Source: JAIDVZ01 sp964486285 (GTDB taxonomy: Bacteria; Verrucomicrobiota; Verrucomicrobiia; Opitutales; JAIRKQ01). From it: 49,340 bases of DNA. The notes below the pieces were generated by a model. That model ran no database searches. It was not told the DNA's origin and saw nothing but the letters and a program-made list of their open reading frames with translations. The translations under genes were made by a program, and so were the position numbers. Positions 34,080-42,793 of the stretch are shown here, one piece after another. Each line of letters begins with the position of its first letter. Within the stretch, counting starts at the first letter, position 1. The stretch is taken from assembly GCA_964486285.1 (NCBI GenBank), contig CAZALH010000007.1, positions 1 through 49,340 on the forward strand, in the 5' to 3' direction.

Positions 34080-35576
34080 ATGTTAACTACATTTGTAAAT
34101 TGTTTAAAAGTAAAAGAGCTGCGTCAAAGAATCCTTCTGACGCTTGCTTTATTATTTGTTGCACGTATCGGAGCAAATATTCCGTTGCCAGGATTAGATA
34201 CAACACCATTAAACGAGTTTATGCTTTCTAAAGCAGCAAATGGTAATGGGCTACTTGGAATGTTTAATATGTTTACAGGCGGCGCCCTGATGAAAGGGGC
34301 CATTTTCGGGCTTGGAATCATGCCGTACATCAGTGCATCAATTATTTTGCAGTTACTAGCAGCAGTTAACCCATCATTAGCTAGAATAAGTCAAGAAGGA
34401 GAATCTGGACGTCAAAAAATCGCTCAATACACACGCTATACTACTATTTTAATATGTTTAATACAAGGTTTCTTACTTGTAACAGCACTGACTAATTACC
34501 CAGAAAAATTATTCTACGGATTTGATCAGTCACAGTATGGAAATCTGGTAATAATAAACAAAACTCATTTCTTTATTTTATCTACAATAATATTAACCAC
34601 AGGAACAATGGTATTAATGTGGTTAGGTGACCAAATAACTCAATATGGAATTGGAAACGGAATATCATTGTTGATTGCAGCAGGGATACTATCCAGTATG
34701 CCTAGCGCATTGTCTCAAGCAATTATTTTATTAAAATCACCAACAGATATAGCAAATAATTCGTTAAGCCTATGGCATGGGCTACTTATGCTAACTCTGC
34801 TATTTTGTGTTGTAGCATTAATGATAGCTGTCACACAAGGTGATCGACGCATACCAGTACAATATGTTAAACGCATAGTTGGTCGAAAAATGTACAGTGG
34901 TCAATCTTCTTATTTACCACTAAAAATTAATTATTCTGGTGTTATGCCCGTTATATTTGCTAGCGCAATATTATTATTTCCTCAGCAAATCTTTGCGTAT
35001 ATTGGAGCATCAACTGGAATTAATTTCTTTCAATCACTGTCCAGGGCACTTATGCATGGATCAGTTACTTATTATTGCATCTATGGTTTATTAATTCTAT
35101 GTTTCAGTTATTTTTGGGTATCGATGATGTTTCGTCCTACACAAATAGCCGATGAGTTAAAAAAAAATGGAGGATATGTTCCTGGTGTACGTCCAGGTAA
35201 TGACACCGCAAAATTCATCGATTTTGTAATGACAAGATTGACTCTAGCTGGAGCATTATTTTTAACTTTAATTGCCCTACTCCCCGATTTCGTTTGTTTC
35301 ATCTGTGGAATACCATATTCTATCGCTTTATTTTTTGGTGGGACAGGAACACTTATTGCAGTCGGGGTTATGTTGGAAACAATTAAACAAGCTGAAGGAT
35401 ATTTATTACAAAAAAATTATGATGGTTTTTTAAAGAAAAGTAAATCTCACGCTAGGAGCGATATCGAAAACAATAGTCAAATAGACATAAAATACTCCAA
35501 ATATATTCGTATAATTTTATATACATCTGTTGCCATATTTACCATTTATCTACTATTCTGGGTTTTGCACAAATAA
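34080..35576 (+). CDS. secY: SecY, protein translocase channel
   Basis: Ten-span inner-membrane channel for secreted and membrane proteins, working with SecE (same block) and SecA. 498 residues, longer than E. coli's 443. The plug and first segments (ILLTLALLFVARIGANIPLPG), the glycine-rich QLLAAVNPSL, and MFRPTQIADELKKNGGYVPG before segment 9 are all present. Extra length lies in loops near residue 145 and in the C-terminal part, where an added hydrophobic segment (about 477-495) is visible. The last base of the stop is the first of map. Confidence 0.96.
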   Translation: MLTTFVNCLKVKELRQRILLTLALLFVARIGANIPLPGLDTTPLNEFMLSKAANGNGLLGMFNMFTGGALMKGAIFGLGIMPYISASIILQLLAAVNPSLARISQEGESGRQKIAQYTRYTTILICLIQGFLLVTALTNYPEKLFYGFDQSQYGNLVIINKTHFFILSTIILTTGTMVLMWLGDQITQYGIGNGISLLIAAGILSSMPSALSQAIILLKSPTDIANNSLSLWHGLLMLTLLFCVVALMIAVTQGDRRIPVQYVKRIVGRKMYSGQSSYLPLKINYSGVMPVIFASAILLFPQQIFAYIGASTGINFFQSLSRALMHGSVTYYCIYGLLILCFSYFWVSMMFRPTQIADELKKNGGYVPGVRPGNDTAKFIDFVMTRLTLAGALFLTLIALLPDFVCFICGIPYSIALFFGGTGTLIAVGVMLETIKQAEGYLLQKNYDGFLKKSKSHARSDIENNSQIDIKYSKYIRIILYTSVAIFTIYLLFWVLHK

Positions 35577-36352
35577 TGAGTCAAACAATTCACATAAAAA
35601 CTCCTGAAGAAATCGAAAAGATGCGTGCTGCATGTCGCGTAGCGGCGGAAGTTCTTGATAGAATGGTAAATTTTGTTAAACCTGGAATTTCAACACAAGA
35701 ACTCGATGATTTTGGGCGTGATCAAATGCAAGAATTTGGTGCAACTAGTTCCGCATTTGGATATCCAGGAACAAAATGTAAATATCCAGCGTATTCATGT
35801 ATCTCCGTCAATGATGAACTTGTTCATGGTGTACCATCTAAAAATGTCATCCTCAAGGATGGTGATGTTTTAAGCATTGATCTCGCACTATATTATGACG
35901 GATTTGCAGGAGATAATACTCGTATTGTGCGTGTAGGGACAGTAGATCCTATCGCAGACAAATTTTCTAAAGTCGCTGAAGATGCCCTGTTAATTGGCAT
36001 TAGTAAAGCATTGCCAGGTAATAGAATTGGAGATATTTCACATGCGATAGAAAGTTTTGTTCTTGATCATAATTTTGGGGTTATCAAAGAATTTGTTGGT
36101 CACGGTATTGGTCGGGAAATGCATGAACCACCATCAATCCCAAATTATGGACGAGCACATACTGGACCATTATTAAAACCAGGAATGACGCTAGCAATTG
36201 AACCAATGATTACATTGGGGAAGCCAAATATTTATGTTTGCGACGATGGATGGACTGTAAAAACACGTGATGGTTCGTTAGCTGCTCATTGTGAACATAC
36301 AATTTTAGTAACAAATAGTTCGCCAGAAATCTTGACTTTAGTGAAAAAATGA
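35576..36352 (+). CDS. map: Methionine aminopeptidase, type I
   Basis: Removes the initiator Met from new proteins. 258 residues with all five metal ligands: Asp102 and Asp113 (DLALYYDGFAGDN), His176 (VGHGIGREMHEPP), Glu209 (LAIEPM) and Glu240 (HCEHTILVT); His84 fits the substrate-binding position. Coupled to secY by a one-base overlap. In many bacteria infA and rpmJ follow; here rpsM comes next. Confidence 0.97.
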   Translation: MSQTIHIKTPEEIEKMRAACRVAAEVLDRMVNFVKPGISTQELDDFGRDQMQEFGATSSAFGYPGTKCKYPAYSCISVNDELVHGVPSKNVILKDGDVLSIDLALYYDGFAGDNTRIVRVGTVDPIADKFSKVAEDALLIGISKALPGNRIGDISHAIESFVLDHNFGVIKEFVGHGIGREMHEPPSIPNYGRAHTGPLLKPGMTLAIEPMITLGKPNIYVCDDGWTVKTRDGSLAAHCEHTILVTNSSPEILTLVKK

Positions 36353-36399
36353 TTTTTGAGAAGGTTTGACATAAAAACATTTAATAATTTAGGAAGAAT

Positions 36400-36777
36400 A
36401 TGCCTCGTATTTTAGGAGTTGACATTCCAGATAATAAGAAGATCACGTATGCCTTACGATACATTCAGGGCATAGGGTTAAAGCGTGCGCAAATTATAAC
36501 AGTTAAAGCTGGACTAAATCCTGATATGCGCTCAAATGAATTAAATGAAGAGCATATCAATAAGATAACTTCTGTTATTAATAATGAAGGATGGAAAATT
36601 GAAGGTGATTTGCGACGTGAAGTAATGGCTAATTTAAAGCGATTACAAGCAATAAAAAGTTATAGAGGTATGCGACATTACCGCGGACTACCAGTACGTG
36701 GTCAAAGAACATCAACAAATGCCCGTACTCGAAAAGGAGCAAGAAAAACAGTAGGAATTATATCAAAAAAGGATTAA
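36400..36777 (+). CDS. rpsM: Ribosomal protein S13
   Basis: Small-subunit head protein contacting the P-site tRNA and forming a bridge to L5. 125 residues: MPRILGVDIPDNKKITYALR, the helix-hairpin motif IQGIGLKRA, then GMRHYRGLPVRGQRTSTNAR. Preceded by TTAGGAAGAAT. Confidence 0.97.
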   Translation: MPRILGVDIPDNKKITYALRYIQGIGLKRAQIITVKAGLNPDMRSNELNEEHINKITSVINNEGWKIEGDLRREVMANLKRLQAIKSYRGMRHYRGLPVRGQRTSTNARTRKGARKTVGIISKKD

Positions 36778-36806
36778 TGTAACAAATACTAAAATTTAAG
36801 GAACAA

Positions 36807-37310
36807 ATGAGTGATTCATCAAACATAAAAGAAACTACAGGAGTGGCTGTTAGTACAGAAGAAGAAGTCGCTAATAAAGATCTTAAACCCTCTGACAGTC
36901 TAGATGCTTTATTTGGGGATGATAAAGCAGAAATAAAAATCCGAAAAGCAAAAAACAGTAAAAATGTTACAAGTGGGAAATGTACAATACTTGCAACATT
37001 TAACAACACTCATGTTACTTTTTCTGATATGAATGGGAACGTCATCTCCTGGTCAAATGCAGGAAAATGCAATTTCCGAGGATCACGTAAATCCACTGCA
37101 TATGCTGCCCAAGTAGTTGTACAAGATGCTGGACGAGTGGCAATGTCGCATGGTTTAAAAGAAGTAAAAATTTTTGTGAAGGGGCCAGGCATCGGACGTG
37201 ACTCTGCTATTAGAGCTGTACAGTCACTCGGTATAATAATTGATGAAATTACAGATGTTACAGCCGTACCTCACAATGGATGTCGCCCAAAGAAAGCTCG
37301 TCGTGTGTAA
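36807..37310 (+). CDS. rpsK: Ribosomal protein S11 with acidic N-terminal extension
   Basis: Platform protein near the mRNA exit. 167 residues against about 129 in E. coli: the first ~45 residues are an acidic, Ser/Thr-rich extension (EEEVANKDLKPSDSLDALFG). The core ILATFNNTHVTFSD, GSRKSTAYAAQVV and HNGCRPKKARRV is normal. A start nearer the core is possible, but AAGGAACAA lies before the ATG at 36807 and supports the long form. Confidence 0.95.
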   Translation: MSDSSNIKETTGVAVSTEEEVANKDLKPSDSLDALFGDDKAEIKIRKAKNSKNVTSGKCTILATFNNTHVTFSDMNGNVISWSNAGKCNFRGSRKSTAYAAQVVVQDAGRVAMSHGLKEVKIFVKGPGIGRDSAIRAVQSLGIIIDEITDVTAVPHNGCRPKKARRV

Positions 37311-37340
37311 AATTATATCATAAATTAAAGGAATTTCGTT

Positions 37341-37949
37341 ATGTCACGTTATATCGGTCCAAGAGCAAGAATTAATAGACGTTTTGCACAAGCAATTTTT
37401 ACCCCTGGTAATGCAGAAGAACGTAAGCCATACATACCTGGTATGCACGGCCCAAGACTACATCGAAAAATATCAGAATACTCTGCAGGGTTAATCGAAA
37501 AGCAAAAAGCTCGTTTCATGTACGGGATGTCTGAAAAACAATTTCGTTTAGCTTTTACAAAGGCCAAAAATAAAAAGGGAGTCACTGGAGAATTGTTTTT
37601 ACGAATACTCGAGATGAGGTTAGATAATGTTGTTTATAGTCTCGGGTTAGCCAAGAGTCGAGCTGCTGCTAGACAATTTGTAACTCATGGACATATTCTA
37701 GTCAATGGTAAAAAAGTGAATATTCCAAGCTATGAATGTTCAGCAGGAGATATAATAGAAGTATCCAATAAGGCTCATTCACGTCAACTAGCAGTTAATA
37801 ATATCGAAATGACGCGCTTCAGAAATGTCCCAGTATGGTTAGATTTTAATTCAACATTAATGAAAGGAACCGTCAATAGACATCCTGAACGTGAAGAAAT
37901 CACAAAGGATATTAATGAACAATTAATTGTAGAATTTTACAGCCGATAG
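37341..37949 (+). CDS. rpsD: Ribosomal protein S4
   Basis: Primary 16S binder and fidelity protein. 202 residues, beginning MSRYIGPRARINRRF; the S4 RNA-binding domain is RLDNVVYSLGLAKSRAAARQ, then HGHILVNGKKVNIPSY. No N-terminal zinc cysteines (the C-minus form). Confidence 0.97.
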   Translation: MSRYIGPRARINRRFAQAIFTPGNAEERKPYIPGMHGPRLHRKISEYSAGLIEKQKARFMYGMSEKQFRLAFTKAKNKKGVTGELFLRILEMRLDNVVYSLGLAKSRAAARQFVTHGHILVNGKKVNIPSYECSAGDIIEVSNKAHSRQLAVNNIEMTRFRNVPVWLDFNSTLMKGTVNRHPEREEITKDINEQLIVEFYSR

Positions 37950-37971
37950 TATTTTAAAGGAAAAGAGTTTT

Positions 37972-38961
37972 ATGGTGAAACGATTAGGTAAGTTTGAACT
38001 ACCAACCAGATTAACAAAAGTCGACCAAACAGCAACAGATACGTATGCAATGTTTCTAGCGGAACCTTTCGAAGCAGGGTTTGCTCATAGTATAGGAAAT
38101 GCTTTAAGGCGCATACTGTTAAGTTCTATCGAAGGAGCAGCTATTGTTTCAGTAGAAATTGACGGAGTATATCACGAATTTCAAAGTATTCCTGGCATAG
38201 TTGAGGATGTTACGGAAATCATTTTAAACATAAAAAAGCTCCTCTTTAAAGTTGAAGAACGTAACAATATAATACTAAACATAGATGTCACAAAAGAAGG
38301 GAAAGTGCTAGGTAGTGATATCACCAGTGATAATGAATTTACTCTCCTAAACCCTAATCAAGTAATATGTACTTTAGATACTAAACAGCGATTTGTTGCA
38401 CGTATGGAATTGCAAGTAGGGCGTGGGTATGTTTTAGGAAGTGAACATCCTAATAAATCAAAAATTGGGCTATTACCAATCGATGCAATGTTTAGTCCAG
38501 TGAAATTAGCCAAATATTCTGTATACGATACACGTGTTGGACAAATGACAGATTTTGATAAGTTAGCATTAGAAATTTGGACAGATGGAAGAATTACACC
38601 ATCTGATGCTCTAAAAGAAGCTGCTGCTGTATTAAAGCATCACATTGCTATATTTGATTTAGCTTCCACGGAGGAAATAGAATTTGATACTACTACCCAA
38701 GAAGTAAATGATGAACAAAATCGTTTACGCAAGCTGTTAAATATGAGTGTAAATGAAATTGAGCTCTCTGTTCGTGCAGCCAATTGCTTGAATAATGCAA
38801 ACATCATGACTGTCGGTGAATTAGCACTAAAGACAGAAAATGATATGTTGCGCTATCGAAATTTTGGGAAAAAATCGCTCAATGAAATAAAAGAAAAACT
38901 TGAAGAACTTGGGTTGTCTCTTGGAATGAAGATTGACATGAGATTATTAGATAAATCTTAA
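37972..38961 (+). CDS. rpoA: RNA polymerase alpha subunit
   Basis: Assembly scaffold of RNA polymerase and contact site for regulators. 329 residues. The N-terminal dimer domain contains AHSIGNALRRILLSSIEGAA (about 35-54); the C-terminal domain contains the DNA-binding helix-hairpin-helix (NIMTVGELALKTENDMLRYR, GKKSLNEIKEKL). The position between rpsD and rplQ is the conserved alpha-operon order. Confidence 0.98.
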   Translation: MVKRLGKFELPTRLTKVDQTATDTYAMFLAEPFEAGFAHSIGNALRRILLSSIEGAAIVSVEIDGVYHEFQSIPGIVEDVTEIILNIKKLLFKVEERNNIILNIDVTKEGKVLGSDITSDNEFTLLNPNQVICTLDTKQRFVARMELQVGRGYVLGSEHPNKSKIGLLPIDAMFSPVKLAKYSVYDTRVGQMTDFDKLALEIWTDGRITPSDALKEAAAVLKHHIAIFDLASTEEIEFDTTTQEVNDEQNRLRKLLNMSVNEIELSVRAANCLNNANIMTVGELALKTENDMLRYRNFGKKSLNEIKEKLEELGLSLGMKIDMRLLDKS

Positions 38962-38991
38962 TATTGTAGAAAATTTTTAAGGAAGGAATAC

Positions 38992-39507
38992 ATGCGTCAC
39001 GGTAAACATCGATATTCTTTAGGATGTAAAAAGGAACATCGCGAAGCTTTAATGGCTAATTTGGCCTCCGCTTTATTTAAGCATGGAAGAATTAATACTA
39101 CATTAACTAAAGCTAAAGCATTACGTCCATTTGCAGAAAAAATTATAACATTGTCAGTAAAGGCTTATAAATCTACCGATGCTGCAGTTAAGTTACATTA
39201 TCGTCGTTTGGCTATCTCTCGCATACGAAATGAAGAGGCGGTAAAAGAATTATTTGATGTAAAGTCATCTGAATTTATAAAACGCAATGGTGGATATACT
39301 CGTATATATAAACTCGTTCCACGCATTGGAGATGCGGCTAAAATGGCGATTATTGAGTTAGTGTATGCTGACGATAAAGGTTATTCAAAATCTCGTAAAG
39401 GTCGTAGAAGTAAAAAACAAATTAAGGAAACAAAACCACAAGTTGTTTCTGACGAAAAGCCTAGTGAAGAAGTCCATTCTGTAAGCTCTGCCGAATCAGA
39501 AAGTTAA
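38992..39507 (+). CDS. rplQ: Ribosomal protein L17 with C-terminal extension
   Basis: Tunnel-exit region protein. 171 residues against 127 in E. coli; the extra ~45 residues are a Lys/Arg-rich stretch (SRKGRRSKKQIKE) followed by an acidic Ser-rich tail. The core MRHGKHRYSLG, KALRPFAEKIITL and GGYTRIYKLVPRIGDAA is diagnostic, the last resembling Verrucomicrobiota L17. AAGGAAGGAA precedes it. Last gene of the ribosomal block. Confidence 0.97.
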   Translation: MRHGKHRYSLGCKKEHREALMANLASALFKHGRINTTLTKAKALRPFAEKIITLSVKAYKSTDAAVKLHYRRLAISRIRNEEAVKELFDVKSSEFIKRNGGYTRIYKLVPRIGDAAKMAIIELVYADDKGYSKSRKGRRSKKQIKETKPQVVSDEKPSEEVHSVSSAESES

Positions 39508-39538
39508 TAAAAACTGTTTTAAGCAATAGATATGTGAC

Positions 39539-39754
39539 ATGAATTTTTATACATTTATTGCTTTTTTTATTACAATTTTTGTTAGTACATATTTGTTTTT
39601 TACGTTTATTGGAGAAAACTGTGAAGTAATACAGTCACGCTTTCAACATGCTTTTTGGTGTAAAACATGTAATAAGTTTGTATCAAGTGCTGAAAAAGCG
39701 AAATCTATTAAATGTCCAAAATGTGGAGACCAATGTACACTAGCTAGGTTTTAA
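39539..39754 (+). CDS. Small membrane protein with a zinc ribbon, function unknown
   Basis: 71 residues. The N-terminus is one hydrophobic segment (about 4-24), followed by a soluble tail with two CxxC pairs 14 residues apart: Cys41/Cys44 (WCKTCNK) and Cys59/Cys62 (CPKCGDQC). This resembles a rubredoxin-like or zinc-ribbon knuckle, probably metal-binding. It lies 31 bases after rplQ and 66 before nadK, so it may ride on the ribosomal transcript. I do not recognise the family. The compact, patterned sequence suggests it is real rather than chance. Confidence 0.65.
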   Translation: MNFYTFIAFFITIFVSTYLFFTFIGENCEVIQSRFQHAFWCKTCNKFVSSAEKAKSIKCPKCGDQCTLARF

Positions 39755-39820
39755 CACTATAATCGCCAAACATAAACGAACTGACTAACCAACAGCTATT
39801 TATTTTTTTGGTAGTAAACA

Positions 39821-40618
39821 ATGTTTCATAAAATTGCAGTTGTAGTTAATAAATTGAAGCAAGGGGCGTTACCTTTTTCTGAAAAGTTTTCTAAACAGAT
39901 AAAAGATATATATAATATAGAGTATACAATTTTTCAAAATTATCCAATAGAATCATCTGAGCTAAAAAATTACGACTTATGTATAACACTTGGTGGAGAT
40001 GGTACATTACTAGGAATAGCCTCAATACTTGCTAAACATTCCATACCAGTATTAGCAATTAATCATGGATCGCTTGGTTTTCTTACCGCAACTGATACAA
40101 TACATGCTATTAAGGCAATTAATGATGTCCAAAGTGGCAATTTTTTAATTTCTAAAAGGAAATTACTTGAAGCAAATATTAAAAACAAAATAGTAATAGG
40201 GCTTAATGAAATAGTCGTACGTAACATAGTGTGTTCACGAACTGCAAAATTCACATTATATATTAATAATCAAGAAATTACTAGGTATGTAGCAGATGGT
40301 ATGATTATATCTTCCAGTACAGGATCAACTGCATATAATTTATCTGCTGGTGGACCAATAATGAGTCCAACATTAGATGCTATAATCTCCACTCCAATAT
40401 GCCCTCATTCCGGCTTAAGGAGTTCATTAATTTTTTCAACAGACACACAATTATCCATTCGCAGCAGTAACAACGATCAATTAGCAGTATACTGTGATAG
40501 CAATTTCGTTGAAAAATCTGATGAAATAACTATAAACATCAGCAAAAATACGTTACAACTTATCAACTTAAATCAAAATTCTTTTTTTGATACTTTACGT
40601 ATGAAATTAGATATTTGA
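39821..40618 (+). CDS. nadK: NAD kinase
   Basis: Phosphorylates NAD to NADP, the only route to NADP(H). 265 residues with the catalytic GGDG motif (58-61, Asp60), NHGSLGFLT (about 87-95) and the NAD-binding ADGMIISSSTGSTAYNLSAG. Its 3' end overlaps the convergent recD2 gene by 12 bases. No clear ribosome site (GGTAG at about -11). Confidence 0.96.
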   Translation: MFHKIAVVVNKLKQGALPFSEKFSKQIKDIYNIEYTIFQNYPIESSELKNYDLCITLGGDGTLLGIASILAKHSIPVLAINHGSLGFLTATDTIHAIKAINDVQSGNFLISKRKLLEANIKNKIVIGLNEIVVRNIVCSRTAKFTLYINNQEITRYVADGMIISSSTGSTAYNLSAGGPIMSPTLDAIISTPICPHSGLRSSLIFSTDTQLSIRSSNNDQLAVYCDSNFVEKSDEITINISKNTLQLINLNQNSFFDTLRMKLDI

Positions 40619-42790
40619 TAATTGACGTATGACATTTAGTAGGCCTGTTAATCTGCATTCAGCATGTTCATTACGAACTGAGATATTATAAGCATCAATG
40701 TCACCAATTATAAACACCTTATTTTTCCCACGAGTAATAGCAGTATAAATAAGGTTACGTTGTAGCATAATGTAATGTTGTTTAAGTAAAGGAATTATAA
40801 CAACTGGGAATTCACTACCTTGAGACTTATGAATACTAATAGCATAAGCTAGAGCTAAATCATTAATTTCAGAACGAGATAATGATACTAATTCGTGGTT
40901 AAATTGCACAGATATAGTATGTTCAATTGGATCAATATTTATTACACGCCCTAAATCACCGTTAAATATCCCCTTATCATAGTTATTTCTAACCTGTAAT
41001 ACTTTATCTCCTACTCGAAATTGGCACCAATCTACAGAATAGGAACGATCAATGAATGTATCTTGTAAGATTTTATTTAAGTTCTCTGTTCCAGCAACTC
41101 CTTTATGCATAGGAATTAAAATCTGACTATCATTTATAGGATCTATATTATACCAACCTGGAAGAAAATTTTTACATAATTCCACTACTTTATCAACGCA
41201 ATCTTGTGGACTATTAGATGTAATAAAATGAATATCTTGCTTCGGATCTATTTGCGATAAATTATCGAAATATTTGTATGGATATACTGTACTATTATTT
41301 CTGATGGCATGAGCAACTTTTACGATATCACTGCAACCTTCTTGACGAAAAATTTTATTTAATCTCGAAACTGAAAACTTTCCAGAAGTAATCATATCAT
41401 TTAATACATTACCTGGGCCAACCGATGGCAGTTGATCAATATCCCCAACAAACATCACAGCTGTGTAACTTGCTACAGCTTGCATCAATGAAGATGCAAG
41501 GAATGTATCCAACATACTAGATTCATCTATTATTAAATAGTCAATGTCTAATTGATTATCTGCAGAATAATTAAACCTCTTTTCGTTTGGTACATATTGT
41601 AACAAGCGATGTATAGTTTTTGCTTCTACCCCTGTTGTTTCAAACAATCTTTGTGAAGCACGTCCAGTAGGGGCACATAGCGCAATTTTTGTACGTTTAG
41701 CACTTAAAATAGAGACTAAGGCACGCAAAATAGTAGTTTTCCCCGTACCAGGCCCACCAGTAATAATATTCAATTTATTACTAAGAGCAAAACGCAATGC
41801 CTCTACCTGTTCATTAGCAAAAACGAACCCTTCCCTACTCTGGGCCCACTGTATAGCAGCTTCAATATCTAATTTTGGAATATTACACTGCGATTCTCGA
41901 GATATACGAATCAGCGAATGTGCAATATTATACTCAGCATTATACAGTGATGATAATTGCAAGATATTAGTGTCAATTTCAAAAATCTGATTGCACGTTA
42001 TCATCTTAGTAATACGTTCCTCAATTCGTTCAGTAGTAATCTTTAATAAAATTTGGACACTACGAACTAATTTGTCTCGCTGAATACATGTATTGCCAGA
42101 GCTTTCAAATTCTCCAAATATGTATAATATTCCAGCTTCTATTCTGGAGAAATGCGTTTCTGGAATTCCAATATTTTTCGCAATTTTATCAGCGGTCTTA
42201 AACCCAATACCAGGGACTTCTTTAGATACTCGATAAGGATCTGTTTCTAATATTTCTCTGGCTCGTTCACCATACATATCATATAAACGCAAACATATAC
42301 TATTGGAGACCTCATATGTTTGCAAAAAAATCATTATATCTCTTATTGTAAATTGTTGATCCCACGCTGACTTTATCTTTGCAGCACGCTGCTTACCAAT
42401 ACCCTCTACCTCTAGTAGACGTGCTGACTCCGTAGATAAAACACTAAACGTATCTTTACCAAAATGATCTACTATTTTCTTGGCATATATTTTACCAATA
42501 CCTTCTATTAAGCCACTACCTAAATAACGTCGAATCCCTTTAATATCTGATGGTAACTTTGATTCAATTTTAGTAAAATTGAACTGTTTACCGTGCTTTT
42601 CATGATTCGTCCAATTACCTTCTACTTCTATAACTTCTCCACACTGTGTGTTCGGCATCAGGCCACAAATTATTATACTTGTATCATTATCTAATTTCAA
42701 TTCTGCGATAGAATATCCATTAGAAGCATTACGATATATGATCCTTTCTAGTGAACCAGATAATTTTTCTTCAGTTGTAAAATCGGACAT
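40607..42790 (-). CDS. recD2: RecD2-type ATP-dependent DNA helicase
   Basis: A 5'-3' superfamily 1B helicase used in DNA repair outside RecBCD. 727 residues: an N-terminal OB-like region (about 12-80), helix-hairpin-helix repeats (GSGLIEGIGKIYA about 91-103, VEGIGKQRA, VPGIGFKTA), then Walker A GGPGTGKT (345-352), Walker B IIDESSML (420-427), and the C-terminal motif ISIHKSQGSEFPVVI. The RecD2-specific N-terminal domain separates it from classical RecD. Starts three bases after the pntB stop, so the two form one transcript. Confidence 0.93.
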   Translation of the reverse strand: MSDFTTEEKLSGSLERIIYRNASNGYSIAELKLDNDTSIIICGLMPNTQCGEVIEVEGNWTNHEKHGKQFNFTKIESKLPSDIKGIRRYLGSGLIEGIGKIYAKKIVDHFGKDTFSVLSTESARLLEVEGIGKQRAAKIKSAWDQQFTIRDIMIFLQTYEVSNSICLRLYDMYGERAREILETDPYRVSKEVPGIGFKTADKIAKNIGIPETHFSRIEAGILYIFGEFESSGNTCIQRDKLVRSVQILLKITTERIEERITKMITCNQIFEIDTNILQLSSLYNAEYNIAHSLIRISRESQCNIPKLDIEAAIQWAQSREGFVFANEQVEALRFALSNKLNIITGGPGTGKTTILRALVSILSAKRTKIALCAPTGRASQRLFETTGVEAKTIHRLLQYVPNEKRFNYSADNQLDIDYLIIDESSMLDTFLASSLMQAVASYTAVMFVGDIDQLPSVGPGNVLNDMITSGKFSVSRLNKIFRQEGCSDIVKVAHAIRNNSTVYPYKYFDNLSQIDPKQDIHFITSNSPQDCVDKVVELCKNFLPGWYNIDPINDSQILIPMHKGVAGTENLNKILQDTFIDRSYSVDWCQFRVGDKVLQVRNNYDKGIFNGDLGRVINIDPIEHTISVQFNHELVSLSRSEINDLALAYAISIHKSQGSEFPVVIIPLLKQHYIMLQRNLIYTAITRGKNKVFIIGDIDAYNISVRNEHAECRLTGLLNVIRQLSNI

Positions 42791-42793
42791 ACT

